Origin: Algihabitans albus
Lineage (GTDB): Bacteria > Pseudomonadota > Alphaproteobacteria > Kiloniellales > DSM-21159
Direction of reading: 5' to 3'
DNA length: 64,000 bases
NCBI RefSeq assembly: GCF_003572205.1
Contig: NZ_QXNY01000002.1
Coordinates: forward strand, 868,001 to 932,000
Shown here: piece by piece, positions 11,447 through 20,080 of the stretch
Layout of the letters: each line of letters begins with the position of its first letter
Numbering within the stretch: position 1 is the first letter of the stretch
The notes under the pieces: model-generated
Databases searched by the model: none
What the model saw: the letters and a program-made list of their open reading frames with translations, nothing else
What the model was told of the DNA's origin: nothing
Made by a program: the position numbers and the translations under genes

Positions 11447-11497
11447 GGTGAGGTCGATCCTCTTCGGCCTTTCGCAACAGATTGTTTGCTGACGACC

Positions 11498-12193
11498 ATG
11501 AAGAGCCAACGCATCCTGATCATCGAGGACGACGAGTTCACGCGGCGTCTGCTGGCCGCCTTTCTGGAGAAGTCCGGATTCGTCGTCACCGAGGGCGGCG
11601 ACGGCAAGGACCTGCATGCCCGCACGCGGGACACCGCGTTCGATCTGATCGTTCTCGACCTCAATCTGCCGGACGAAGACGGCCTGGTCCTGACGCGCCA
11701 GCTCCGTGCTCGCTCGCGCGTGCCGATCCTGATGCTGACAAGTCGCGACGACGAAACCAACCGCTTGGTCGGCTTCGAGCTGGGCGCCGACGACTATGTC
11801 ACCAAACCTTGCAATCCCAACGAGTTGCTGGCGCGCGTGCGGGCGATCCTGAACCGCTCCTCCAAGCCCGACGACAAGGATCCCGCCGCGCCGATCGCCT
11901 TCCGGGGTCATACCTTGGACCTTCAACGTCATCGCCTGACCGATCCGCAGGGCGAGGAAGTTCAACTTACGGCGGGGGAATTCCATCTGCTGTCCGCCCT
12001 GGCCATGGCCAACGGTCGCGTCCTGAGCCGGGCGCAACTAATCGATGCCGTCGGAAGTCCGGAGGATGCCCTGACCGAACGATCCGTCGACGTTCTGATC
12101 AGCCGTCTGCGGCGCAAAGTCGAAGCGAACCCTCAGGAGCCGGATTTGATCATCACGGTTCCGCGCTACGGCTACCGCTTGGCCGTGAGCTGA
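11498..12193 (+). CDS. OmpR-family response regulator (TorR-like)
   Basis: A 231-residue two-component response regulator. The receiver domain (residues 4-118) has the acidic pocket ED-D at 10-12, the phospho-acceptor Asp54 in LIVLDLNLP, the switch Thr/Ser in LMLTSRDDE and the Lys in YVTKPCNP. A winged-helix DNA-binding domain (about residues 130-228) ends in ERSVDVLISRLRRKVE...VPRYGYRLAVS. The ATG at 11498 is preferred over an upstream in-frame TTG. It converges with the hybrid kinase gene (55 bp between stops), its likely partner. The kinase/regulator/binding-protein grouping recalls TorSRT systems. Confidence 0.9.
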   Translation: MKSQRILIIEDDEFTRRLLAAFLEKSGFVVTEGGDGKDLHARTRDTAFDLIVLDLNLPDEDGLVLTRQLRARSRVPILMLTSRDDETNRLVGFELGADDYVTKPCNPNELLARVRAILNRSSKPDDKDPAAPIAFRGHTLDLQRHRLTDPQGEEVQLTAGEFHLLSALAMANGRVLSRAQLIDAVGSPEDALTERSVDVLISRLRRKVEANPQEPDLIITVPRYGYRLAVS

Positions 12194-12248
12194 TTCGGCA
12201 CAGCCAGGCGGTCGGGACGCGGACAAAGCGGCCAGACAAACCAGTCGA

Positions 12249-15122
12249 TCAGTTCAGCAGGCCCCGCCCGATCTCGCGACGCAAGACGGACAGCTCCCGT
12301 ACCAGCTCGGCATGCTGCGACGCGCCACCGTCCAGATCGCCGTCGGAGGCCGCCGTTTCCAAGGCGCGCCAACAGGCGCCGAGGCGCATGGCTCCCATGA
12401 AAAAGCAGGCGCTGGCGGCGCGATGCGCCTCGGCCGCGAGTTCGCTCTCGGCCTCGGCGGCGAGCGCTTGGGCCGCCCGCTCGACCTTCCCGCTCATGTC
12501 TTCCAGAAACTCGTCGATGGTCCCGCGCGCTTCCTCGAAAGATGCGAAGATCTCGCGCAGATAGGCCGGGTCGAAAACGGCAAACTCCTCGTCGTCCGGA
12601 TCGCCGCGCTCCTCGGCAGGGGCGACCGGCCGGGCCTTTGCGCCGCCGATCAGGTCGCCGATGGTCTGGACGAGCCGACCTTTTGCAACCGGCTTGGTCA
12701 GGGTCACGCTCGCACCGGCGGCGCGGCACTTCGCGGTCGCGCTCTCCCGGGCATCCGCCGTCAGCGCGATAATCGGCAAGCGCGCGCTTTGAGGGCTCGC
12801 CCGAAGCTGCCGCATCAGGTCGATCCCGTTCAGGTCCGGCATATGGTAGTCGGTGATCAGCAGGTCGTAGATTCCGTCACGGAGAACCCGCAGCGCATCC
12901 TTGCCGTCACGCGCCACCGTCGCGGCGTACCCCTCGCGCGTCAGAACCTGCTGCAGAACGAAGGCGCCGGTCGGATCGTCCTCGGCGATCAGGACGCGCC
13001 CACGCAAGGGTCCGGGGGAGGCCTCACCCTCGGCCGACAGCTTCAGCCCGCTCTGCAGGTCCTCCAAAACCACCGGCCTGACATCTTGGCGGAGCGACGC
13101 CCCACCGCGTTGCTCCTCGGCCGCCAGCGCGGGCACGCTGAGGCTGAAGCGGGCGCCGCGACCGAGCTCGCTCTCGGCTTCTATCGTACCGCCCAGAAGC
13201 TCGGCGAGGCGCTGCGAGATGCTGAGGCCGAGCCCGGTTCCGCCGAAGCGGCGCGTGGTGGAGGCATCCGCTTGCTGAAAGGGCTCGAACAGGCGCGTCA
13301 GCGACTCCGATGCGATCCCGATGCCGGTGTCGCTGACGCAGAAGACGACCCGCTCGCCGCTGCGGCGGACGTTCAGCAGCACCGCGCCGGCATCGGTGAA
13401 CTTGATCGCGTTGTTGACCAGGTTCCAGAGAATCTGCCGCAGCCGGAGAGGATCGGTCAGAAGGCGTGCCGGAACATCGGGCTCAACCTTGCAGGAGAGA
13501 TCCAAACCTTTCTGCAGGGCGACACCTGAATAGGCATCCGTCACGCTGCGCGCCAACTCGCGGAGATCGACGGCTTCGTTGGCGACCAGCAATTCGCCGG
13601 CTTCGATCTTCGAAAGATCGAGGATGTCGTTCAGGATACCCAGGAGGGTTTGGGAGGAGCGCTTCGCGCGGTCCAGCGCATCGCTTTGCCGGCGGGTCAG
13701 AGAGTCCTCCTCGATAAGGTCCAGGAGCCCCAGCACGCCATGCAGCGGCGTTCGCACCTCATGGCTCATGACGGCGAGAAAATCGGATTTCGCCCGATTG
13801 GCATCGTCCGCCTCCTCCTTCGCGCGCCGGAGCCTGCGCTCCGCCATCTCGCGCGTGGCAATCGCCGATTTGAAGGCGGCAACGGCGCTTTCCAGATCGC
13901 CGATCTCGTCGGTCCGGTTCGCCATCGGCGTCTCCACCGACAGATCGCCGTTCATCAACCGGCGCAGGGCGGAGGTGCTGCGGTCGAGCGGCTGCGTAAT
14001 GGCACGCGCCAGCACGAAGGCGAGAACGGCAAGCACGAGCAGCACGCCGAAGCCCGCGGCCAGGCCGACATGGCGCATCGAGGTCAGCGGTGCGAAAACT
14101 TCCGAAGCCGGCGTCTCGGCAATCACGGCATAGCGAACGCCCAACAGGTCCGCCGGCCCGTAGGCCACGATGGTGTCGCGTCCCGCGGCGGCGCCCGGAG
14201 GCTGCCAATCGATCTGCTCGACACCGGATGCACCGCCGATCGCCCAGCCGACCGGATCGATCTCGACCGCCTGCTGCAGGACTCGCGGTTCCTGCGGCGA
14301 GCGCAAGCGGCTGCGCAGCAAACCGTCCGCCCCGACGAGAAGGGTCTGGCCGGTCTCGCCGAAGCCTTGGCCGTCGGCCAGTGTGTCGTTCACCCGCTCG
14401 ACATCGATGACAAAGACCAGGAAGCCCAGCAGCGCGCCGTCCGGCCGCTTGAGCGCGCTTGCGACACCGCCGATGATCGATCGGTCGCCGAGGCGATAGG
14501 TCTCGGCAAGATCCGTGAAGACGTAGGGCGCGTCGTCCTGCTTCCGCGCGGCCAGAAAGGCGGCCTGAACCGGCTCGCCCGCGAAGCTCTCGTCGTCGAT
14601 GCGATGAGCGAAGTCGTTGGCCTTTGCCACGCTGTAGAGCACCAGGCCTTCGGGCGAGAGCAGGAGCAGGTCGGCATAGCCCATGATGTTGCGATGACGC
14701 CGCAGCCGGGGGTGATAGAAACTGTGCGCGACCGAGTAGAGCGAGGCGTCTTCGGCGTGCTCCAGGTGATCGCGCTGGCGCGGAGCATGAGGGTTGCTCT
14801 CGACGTAGAGCGTCCGGAGCTGACCCTCGGCATCCGCCCCCAGGTCCGTCCAGCCCGCGACGAAACTGGTCAGGGCCTGACTGACGGCGGGCGACGACTT
14901 GAAGACTTGAAGATCCCGGGCAATGCTTTCGGAGAGGGTACGCAAGGCTTCGATGCGTGTGCTAGTGTGTGCACGAAGCTGACCGTCGATCGACGACTTG
15001 ATCTGTTCTGTGGCCGCCCGGTCGGAGATCAAGCCAACCGCAGTTCCTCCGAGCAAGGCTGCGAAAGCGATCAACAGAGGCAGCTTTGTGCGGAAGCGGA
15101 TGCGATTGAGCAATGCAATCAC
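12249..15122 (-). CDS. hybrid sensor histidine kinase (Cache-like sensor, HAMP, HisKA, HATPase, REC, HPt)
   Basis: About 957 residues. Order: TM1 near residues 12-35 (LPLLIAFAALLGGTAVGLIS), a roughly 310-residue periplasmic sensor of double-Cache character, TM2 near 346-369 (FGVLLVLAVLAFVLARAI), HAMP, a HisKA box with phospho-His in SHEVRTPLHGVLG (about 453), HATPase_c with NAIKFTDAG, DTGIGIA and GGTGLGLSIS, a receiver with phospho-Asp in DYHMPDLNG (about 757), and a C-terminal HPt with AHRAASACFFMGAM (about 898). The GTG at 15122 has GGAGG in front; the frame is open to 15197. Its 5' end overlaps the divergent binding-protein gene, so promoter sharing is unusual. Its ligand is unknown. Confidence 0.88.
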   Translation of the reverse strand: MIALLNRIRFRTKLPLLIAFAALLGGTAVGLISDRAATEQIKSSIDGQLRAHTSTRIEALRTLSESIARDLQVFKSSPAVSQALTSFVAGWTDLGADAEGQLRTLYVESNPHAPRQRDHLEHAEDASLYSVAHSFYHPRLRRHRNIMGYADLLLLSPEGLVLYSVAKANDFAHRIDDESFAGEPVQAAFLAARKQDDAPYVFTDLAETYRLGDRSIIGGVASALKRPDGALLGFLVFVIDVERVNDTLADGQGFGETGQTLLVGADGLLRSRLRSPQEPRVLQQAVEIDPVGWAIGGASGVEQIDWQPPGAAAGRDTIVAYGPADLLGVRYAVIAETPASEVFAPLTSMRHVGLAAGFGVLLVLAVLAFVLARAITQPLDRSTSALRRLMNGDLSVETPMANRTDEIGDLESAVAAFKSAIATREMAERRLRRAKEEADDANRAKSDFLAVMSHEVRTPLHGVLGLLDLIEEDSLTRRQSDALDRAKRSSQTLLGILNDILDLSKIEAGELLVANEAVDLRELARSVTDAYSGVALQKGLDLSCKVEPDVPARLLTDPLRLRQILWNLVNNAIKFTDAGAVLLNVRRSGERVVFCVSDTGIGIASESLTRLFEPFQQADASTTRRFGGTGLGLSISQRLAELLGGTIEAESELGRGARFSLSVPALAAEEQRGGASLRQDVRPVVLEDLQSGLKLSAEGEASPGPLRGRVLIAEDDPTGAFVLQQVLTREGYAATVARDGKDALRVLRDGIYDLLITDYHMPDLNGIDLMRQLRASPQSARLPIIALTADARESATAKCRAAGASVTLTKPVAKGRLVQTIGDLIGGAKARPVAPAEERGDPDDEEFAVFDPAYLREIFASFEEARGTIDEFLEDMSGKVERAAQALAAEAESELAAEAHRAASACFFMGAMRLGACWRALETAASDGDLDGGASQHAELVRELSVLRREIGRGLLN

Positions 15123-15973
15123 GACAACACCTCCACGCCCCTGAGAGGATCGCACGAGACCCGAGGCGGCAGACGAAACCGCTTGGACGTCTGGCACACA
15201 GGGTTCTTTTTTGCACTGCAGCGCTGGTGATCGCGCTTGCTGCCGTCGTCGGCACGACGGCCCCTGGCCGTGCGGCGGAAACGTCGGAAGACGTCCGTGT
15301 TCTGCGTATTGCGACCGAAGGCGCCTATCCGCCCTTCAACTATGTCGACGAGAGCGGCGACCTCGGCGGCTTCGACGTCGACTTTACCTGGGCGCTCTGC
15401 GCCGTGATGGAGGTCGAGTGCATCCTGGTCGCCGAGCCCTGGAACAGCATCATCGACGGCCTCGTCGAGAATCGCTACGACGCCATCGTCGCCAGCATGT
15501 CGGTCACCGAGGAACGCAAGAGCCGGGTCGCCTTCACTGACAAGTACTACAGCACGCCGATGCGCTTCGTCGCGAAACGGGACAGCTTTGTCGGCAAAAC
15601 CGAGGTGAAGGGACGGGCCGTCGGCGCCCAGGCGGAGACGACGTCGTTCGACTATCTCAAGGATGGCTATCCCTTCGGCCAGGGTCTGTACGCCTTCGAG
15701 ACCATGGAAGAGGCCTATGCCGCCCTGCTCACCGGCGAGGTCGAGGCAGTTCTGACGGATAGCCTCGTTGCCTGGGATTTCCTGAAGTCCGAACCGGGAC
15801 AGGCCTTCTCCTTCGTGGGCGACCCGATCTACACGGACACCGAGATTGCGATCGCCGTCCGCAAGGGCGACGAGGATCTCAGGCAAAGCATCAACCGGGC
15901 CATCACGCTCCTGATCATCAACGGGACCTATCAAGAGATCAATCAAAAGTACTTTCCCTTCAGCATCTACTGA
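15113..15973 (+). CDS. periplasmic amino-acid-type substrate-binding protein (SBP_bac_3)
   Basis: A 286-residue family 3 solute-binding protein. A long basic N-terminus precedes a hydrophobic signal core (VLFCTAALVIALAAVVG), with cleavage near AAE. The mature part starts RVLRIATEGAYPPFNYVDE, then LGGFDVDFTWALC, the WNSIIDGLVENRYDAIVASMSVTEERK ligand loop and GRAVGAQAETTS. This is typical of HisJ/ArtJ-type lysine/arginine/ornithine binders. No permease or ATPase gene is adjacent. Instead it is head-to-head with the hybrid kinase, its start 10 bp inside that gene's 5' end. It may therefore be a sensory partner (TorT/LuxP-like) rather than a transporter subunit; this is inference. Confidence 0.85.
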   Translation: MQSRQHLHAPERIARDPRRQTKPLGRLAHRVLFCTAALVIALAAVVGTTAPGRAAETSEDVRVLRIATEGAYPPFNYVDESGDLGGFDVDFTWALCAVMEVECILVAEPWNSIIDGLVENRYDAIVASMSVTEERKSRVAFTDKYYSTPMRFVAKRDSFVGKTEVKGRAVGAQAETTSFDYLKDGYPFGQGLYAFETMEEAYAALLTGEVEAVLTDSLVAWDFLKSEPGQAFSFVGDPIYTDTEIAIAVRKGDEDLRQSINRAITLLIINGTYQEINQKYFPFSIY

Positions 15974-16088
15974 AGGCCTGACAGCGTCCCCTTGCGATTT
16001 GGCGACCGGCGACGGCCGCAAGACTACAGGCATTCCGGGTTTCCAGCGCTCACGGCTCGGCGGCGACGCCCTGCTCTCTCATAAGGGT

Positions 16089-16140
16089 CAGAGTGCAATT
16101 CACGTTCGAGGCGGAAGCGAACCCGCTTGCCCCTCGAATG
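16089..16140 (+). repeat. short dispersed repeat, copy 1 (hairpin form)
   Basis: The stretch starting CAGAGTGCAATTCACG and containing GAGGCGGAAGCGAACC aligns with copies at 29806 and 40246. It can form a hairpin: TTCGAGGCGGAAGCG (16105-16119) faces CGCTTGCCCCTCGAA (16124-16138) with one mismatch. It overlaps the 3' end of the PAS_5 gene, supplying that protein's last residues and stop codon. Confidence 0.6.
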
Positions 16141-16939
16141 CTCGCGCTCCAGGCTGTTTCGCGCTCCGCTGTCCGACCAGGACCCGGCGGCCAGGCCGAA
16201 AATCGTCGGCGAAGAGAAAGGGCTCGCTGTGCGCACGGTCCAGCAGACAGACCTTTTGAAGCATCAGAGTAGAGGACGGCGCAGCCGCCGCGTCGAACAG
16301 CGGCAGCAGCAGCTCGCAGCTCGCCCGAACGCCGGCACCCCCGTTGCGGAAGGTTAGAAAGGCCCCTTCGCTGTAGAGCGGCCGCCCTGTGTGCTGGACG
16401 ATGGCGACGTTGCGCATCACCTGCTCGATCCAGCCATTGCGGGTCGGCAGGAGGGCGAGGCTGCGCCCGGCCATGGTGCGGCCCGCCGCCCGTTCGGCCT
16501 CGCTCCCGGCGAAGCGGTAGAAGAGACGCTCTCCAGCGTCGCCCCGTCGTTCGATAAGAGACAGATGGGCAACGATGGAGGTGCAAGCCGACAAGCGCTG
16601 GAGGAGCCGGTCTGCCTGCTGCGACGCCGCCAACCCTTGCGCCACTCCGTCCGAAGCCAATCCATCCGATATCGTCGCCCCCCCTGTTGCCCTTTCCTGC
16701 GGAGGTTGCTCATCCGACAGTCGGCCAAGCGGGTGGAGCCAACTGTCGTAAAGCCGTGCGAAGTCGCCCTTCGGAAGCCCCGTAGCCTCCAAACCCGTCC
16801 CGCTCGGATTCACTCCGTTCGAACCCACGGCGGAACTCGGCTGCGACCGATCACGCGACCGGTCATCGAGGCCGGCCCAAGACCTGTCTGCTGCGCGGGC
16901 GAGCCACCTCGTCCGGGTTCCTGTGGCCGAGGTCTGCAT
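16100..16939 (-). CDS. PAS_5-family protein (PF07310-like), paralogue 2
   Basis: A 279-residue protein whose central part mirrors the paralogue at 10619. It has a LQRLSACTSIVAHLSLIERR helix/strand segment, RLFYRFAGSEAERAAGRTMAG, the GRPLYSEGAFLTFRNGG strand and LLLPLFDAAAAPSSTLMLQ. The first 80 residues are low-complexity and poorly conserved. Start 16939 is chosen for GGAG 7 bases upstream; an ATG at 17026 is in frame but has no ribosome binding site. The C-terminus (ARAFEGQAGSLPPRT) is encoded by the dispersed repeat at 16089-16140, so the native end was probably replaced. Function is unknown; the fold suggests ligand sensing. Confidence 0.7.
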   Translation of the reverse strand: MQTSATGTRTRWLARAADRSWAGLDDRSRDRSQPSSAVGSNGVNPSGTGLEATGLPKGDFARLYDSWLHPLGRLSDEQPPQERATGGATISDGLASDGVAQGLAASQQADRLLQRLSACTSIVAHLSLIERRGDAGERLFYRFAGSEAERAAGRTMAGRSLALLPTRNGWIEQVMRNVAIVQHTGRPLYSEGAFLTFRNGGAGVRASCELLLPLFDAAAAPSSTLMLQKVCLLDRAHSEPFLFADDFRPGRRVLVGQRSAKQPGARAFEGQAGSLPPRT

Positions 16940-17026
16940 CGAAGTCTCCAAAGTCCTGTCTTGAACGCTTGGCGTGTTGTGGTTTCCAAGTGTCGCCGCT
17001 TGCACCGAACTCGATGTGAACGGCAT

Positions 17027-17378
17027 CCAAACGGCGTGTTACAGACCCTGTTTTTGGCTTCCGGCGAAGAGCTCCTCCCGCCTGGAGCTTCCGCAAGCCT
17101 GGCTCTTCGGTCTTGAAGGATTTACTCTCGGGGCGGCCTGCGTTATAGGTTGCCACGGTCGATTGGACCGACCCTCAGGCAACGTAAGGGGGCCTTACAG
17201 ATGCATCTCGAATTTTATCGAAATCATTGACGCGCGTCCGCGCCCTTTGAGCGAGCAGCCTCGACCGGTCTAGGCCCAACCCAGCCCCTACAGACCCAAA
17301 GCCAGCTCCGCTCGCGCCGCCGCGCGATCTCCGAAGGCCTTTCGGCCTCGACGAGTCCCCTGCGGTTAGGAGCGAGCG
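17027..17378. other. intergenic region with clustered palindromes
   Basis: This gap before the ABC exporter holds three adjacent dyads. The first, 17150-17184, pairs GTTGCC with GGCAAC outside and CGGTC with GACCG inside. The second, 17185-17199, is GTAAGG-GGG-CCTTAC. The third, 17201-17210, is the perfect palindrome AGATGCATCT. They could be an operator, an RNA leader structure or a small RNA. No coding frame or T-run is associated. Confidence 0.45.
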
Positions 17379-19217
17379 ATGTTTCGCCGGTTCGAGCATC
17401 TAGTCGACCACTTTGCTCCCACGTCCGACGAACAGCCGCCTGCCCGGCTGGCCGCCTTTTATTGGCATTACGCCCGGCAGGTCTGGCCGCTGCTCGCCGC
17501 CGTCATGCTGGTCGGTTTCTGCGCCGCGCTGGTCGAGGTCGCGCTCTTCGCTTTCCTTGGCGAAATCGTCGATCTGGTGCGGGCGGCCGAGACCCCTTCG
17601 GCCTTTTTCGCGGAGCACGGCGCCATGCTGGCCGTGATGGCCTTCGTCGCCCTGATCCTGCGCCCGCTGGTGTTCGGCCTGCATACCCTGCTGGTCAACC
17701 AGGCCATCGTGCCCAGCCTGACGAACCTGGTACGCTGGCAGACGCACCGCTACGTGCTGCGCCAGAGCCTCTCCTTCTTTCAGGACGACTTCGCCGGACG
17801 CATCGCCAACAAGATCATGCAGACCGGCCCTTCCCTGCGCGAGTCGGTGGTGCAGACCGTGGACGCCCTCTGGTTCGTGGCGATCTACACCGTCAGCGCG
17901 CTGCTGCTGTTCCTGGAGATCGATCCGCAGCTCATCCTGCCGCTGCTGCTCTGGGTGATCGCCTTCGTCGGCGCGCTGTCCTATTTCGTGCCGCGCATCA
18001 AGCAGCGCTCGTTCCTGGTCTCGGAGGCGCGCTCGGCCCTGACCGGCCGGATCGTCGACGGCTACACCAACATCCTGACGGTCAAGCTCTTCGCGCATGC
18101 CGAGCGGGAAGAGGCTTTCGCGCGCGAGGCCCTGACCGAGCACACCGAGGTCTTCCGTGCCGAGATGCGCATGATCACACTGATGGAGTTCACCATCTGG
18201 GTGATCGGCGGTGCCTTGATCGTCAGCACCTGCGGCCTGGCGCTGCTGCTCTGGAGCCAGGGCCAGATCACCCTCGGCGCCATCGCCCTGGCGACCGGAC
18301 TGGTGCTGCGGATCAACAACATGGCCGGCTGGATCATGTGGGTCGTGACCGGGATCTTCGAGAACCTGGGGACCGTGCAGGAAGGCATGGAGACCATCGC
18401 CAAGCCGCAGCATGTCACGGACCGCCCCGCCGCCCGGCCGCTGGCCGTCACCAGCGGCGAGATTCGCTACGAGGGCATCCGCTTTCATTACGGCAAAGGC
18501 GGTGGGGTGATCGACGATCTCTCGCTGACCATCCGCCCAGGCCAGAAGGTCGGGCTGGTCGGGCGCTCCGGTGCCGGTAAGTCGACCCTGGTCAACCTGC
18601 TGCTGCGCTTCCACGACCTGGAGGCCGGACGCATCCTGATCGACGGCCAGGACATCGCCGAGGTCACGCAGGAGAGCCTGCGCGCCCAGATCGGCGTGGT
18701 CACTCAGGACCCGTCCCTGCTGCACCGCTCGGTTCTGGAGAACATCCGCTACGGACGGCCCGAGGCCAGTCAGGAGCAGGTGATCTCCGCCGCCGATCAG
18801 GCCCACGCCCACAGCTTCGTGCAGGACCTGCGGGACGGCCACGGTCACCGGGGCTACGCCGCCCGCGTCGGCGAGCGCGGCGTCAAGCTGTCCGGCGGAC
18901 AGCGCCAGCGTGTCGCCCTCGCCCGTGTGTTGTTGAAGGATGCTCCCATCCTGATCCTCGACGAGGCGACCTCGGCCCTGGACTCCGAAGTCGAGGCGGC
19001 GGTGCAGGAGCAGCTCGCCCACCTGATGACCGGCAAGACCGTGATCGCCATCGCCCACCGTCTTTCGACCATCGCGGCGATGGACCGCCTGATCGTGATG
19101 GACCAGGGCCGCATCATCGAGGACGGCGACCACGCCAGCCTGCTGCGCCACAACGGCCTCTACGCCCAGCTCTGGACGCGCCAGTCGGGCGGGTTCCTGG
19201 CGCACGACAAGGGGTGA
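17379..19217 (+). CDS. ABC exporter, fused permease-ATPase (MsbA/ATM1 type)
   Basis: A 612-residue half-transporter: an N-terminal membrane domain with about six helices (residues 35-330), then a nucleotide-binding domain. Walker A is GRSGAGKSTLVNLLLRFHD (about residue 394), the Q-loop VVTQDPSLLHRS, the signature LSGGQRQRVALAR, Walker B ILILDEATSALDSE and the H-loop IAHRLST. It works as a homodimer in the inner membrane. The family exports lipids, lipid-linked glycans, peptides or drugs. The glycosyltransferase and RmlD-like genes downstream, on the opposite strand, make a glycan-related substrate conceivable but do not prove it. Confidence 0.92.
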   Translation: MFRRFEHLVDHFAPTSDEQPPARLAAFYWHYARQVWPLLAAVMLVGFCAALVEVALFAFLGEIVDLVRAAETPSAFFAEHGAMLAVMAFVALILRPLVFGLHTLLVNQAIVPSLTNLVRWQTHRYVLRQSLSFFQDDFAGRIANKIMQTGPSLRESVVQTVDALWFVAIYTVSALLLFLEIDPQLILPLLLWVIAFVGALSYFVPRIKQRSFLVSEARSALTGRIVDGYTNILTVKLFAHAEREEAFAREALTEHTEVFRAEMRMITLMEFTIWVIGGALIVSTCGLALLLWSQGQITLGAIALATGLVLRINNMAGWIMWVVTGIFENLGTVQEGMETIAKPQHVTDRPAARPLAVTSGEIRYEGIRFHYGKGGGVIDDLSLTIRPGQKVGLVGRSGAGKSTLVNLLLRFHDLEAGRILIDGQDIAEVTQESLRAQIGVVTQDPSLLHRSVLENIRYGRPEASQEQVISAADQAHAHSFVQDLRDGHGHRGYAARVGERGVKLSGGQRQRVALARVLLKDAPILILDEATSALDSEVEAAVQEQLAHLMTGKTVIAIAHRLSTIAAMDRLIVMDQGRIIEDGDHASLLRHNGLYAQLWTRQSGGFLAHDKG

Positions 19218-19267
19218 ACGTCGGGCAGAGCGACTGCGTGCCGAGGCTGGCCTTGCCCGCCGCCGGC

Positions 19268-20080
19268 TCAGGGGCGCGGGAACGCGCCGTAGAGTCGGGA
19301 CAGGAGGACGGTGGCGGCGAAGGCCAGGCCATCGCCGGGCTGCCGCAGGGCCGCCAGACAGTCGGCACGCACATGGCGCGGCGCGTCCTCGCTCTCCCGG
19401 ACCGGCAACAGCCGAGCCAGTTCAAGGTTGCCCCGGTTGTAGCGCGCCCGATCGCGCACCAAGGCGCAGAAGCTGCGCTGCGGGTCGACCCGATACCATT
19501 CGCTTTCGATCCGGACCCGCTCCGCCGGCGCGAACTTCAAGCGCACATACTTGTCGTCGGAGTGGACCGGAGGCAGACCAGTCACCCTTCCGAGGCCCTG
19601 CACCGAGACGGCATAGAAGCCGATCGTCGCGGGGGAGCGGCGGACGTAGTCGAGCGCCAGCCAGAAGCGGTAGTAGGCCCGTACCAGCCGCGAGCCGCTG
19701 CGCCGCGGCCGCGGGCGCAGAGTCGCGAAGTGCCGCCCCGCGTCGAAGGCAGCGCGGATGGCGGCGAGCGCTCCGGGCGACAGCACCGCGTCTTGGTCCA
19801 GCACGGCCAAGCCGCCGCGACGGCGCCTCAGGGCAAGCTGCAGCGCGCCGCCGCGTCCGACCGCCGGAAGCTCCAGCACCTCGTAACCGGCACAGCGGTC
19901 GAACAGGCGGGCCGCCTCGCGCGCGATCTCGGCCGAGCGGTCGTGGCAGCCGTTGCAGACAACGAGGACCGAGACCTCCGCGAGATCTCGCTGCTGCGAC
20001 AGCGCGCGCAGGGTTGCGGCCAACGGGGCCTCACCGTTGTGAACCGGGATGGCGACGAGGAGCGGCGCTCGGCCGGTCAA
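19268..20080 (-). CDS. family 2 glycosyltransferase
   Basis: A 270-residue GT-A fold enzyme. The N-terminus reads LLVAIPVHNGEAPLAATLRAL, followed by VLVVCNGCHDRSAEIA. The metal-binding motif is in GLAVLDQDAVLSPGAL (DQD instead of DxD), and acceptor-side residues lie around VHSDDKYVRLKF. It transfers a sugar from a nucleotide-sugar donor; donor and acceptor are unknown. Its start overlaps the stop of the RmlD-like gene upstream by 4 bp (ATGA), so the two are co-translated. There are no membrane helices, so it is a cytosolic or peripheral enzyme. Confidence 0.85.
   Translation of the reverse strand: MTGRAPLLVAIPVHNGEAPLAATLRALSQQRDLAEVSVLVVCNGCHDRSAEIAREAARLFDRCAGYEVLELPAVGRGGALQLALRRRRGGLAVLDQDAVLSPGALAAIRAAFDAGRHFATLRPRPRRSGSRLVRAYYRFWLALDYVRRSPATIGFYAVSVQGLGRVTGLPPVHSDDKYVRLKFAPAERVRIESEWYRVDPQRSFCALVRDRARYNRGNLELARLLPVRESEDAPRHVRADCLAALRQPGDGLAFAATVLLSRLYGAFPRP

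Noticed and set aside
17400-19205. 601-codon open frame antisense to the ABC exporter
   Set aside because: It mirrors a gene with complete ABC motifs; its D/Q/G/H-rich translation is the typical antisense shadow in high-GC DNA.
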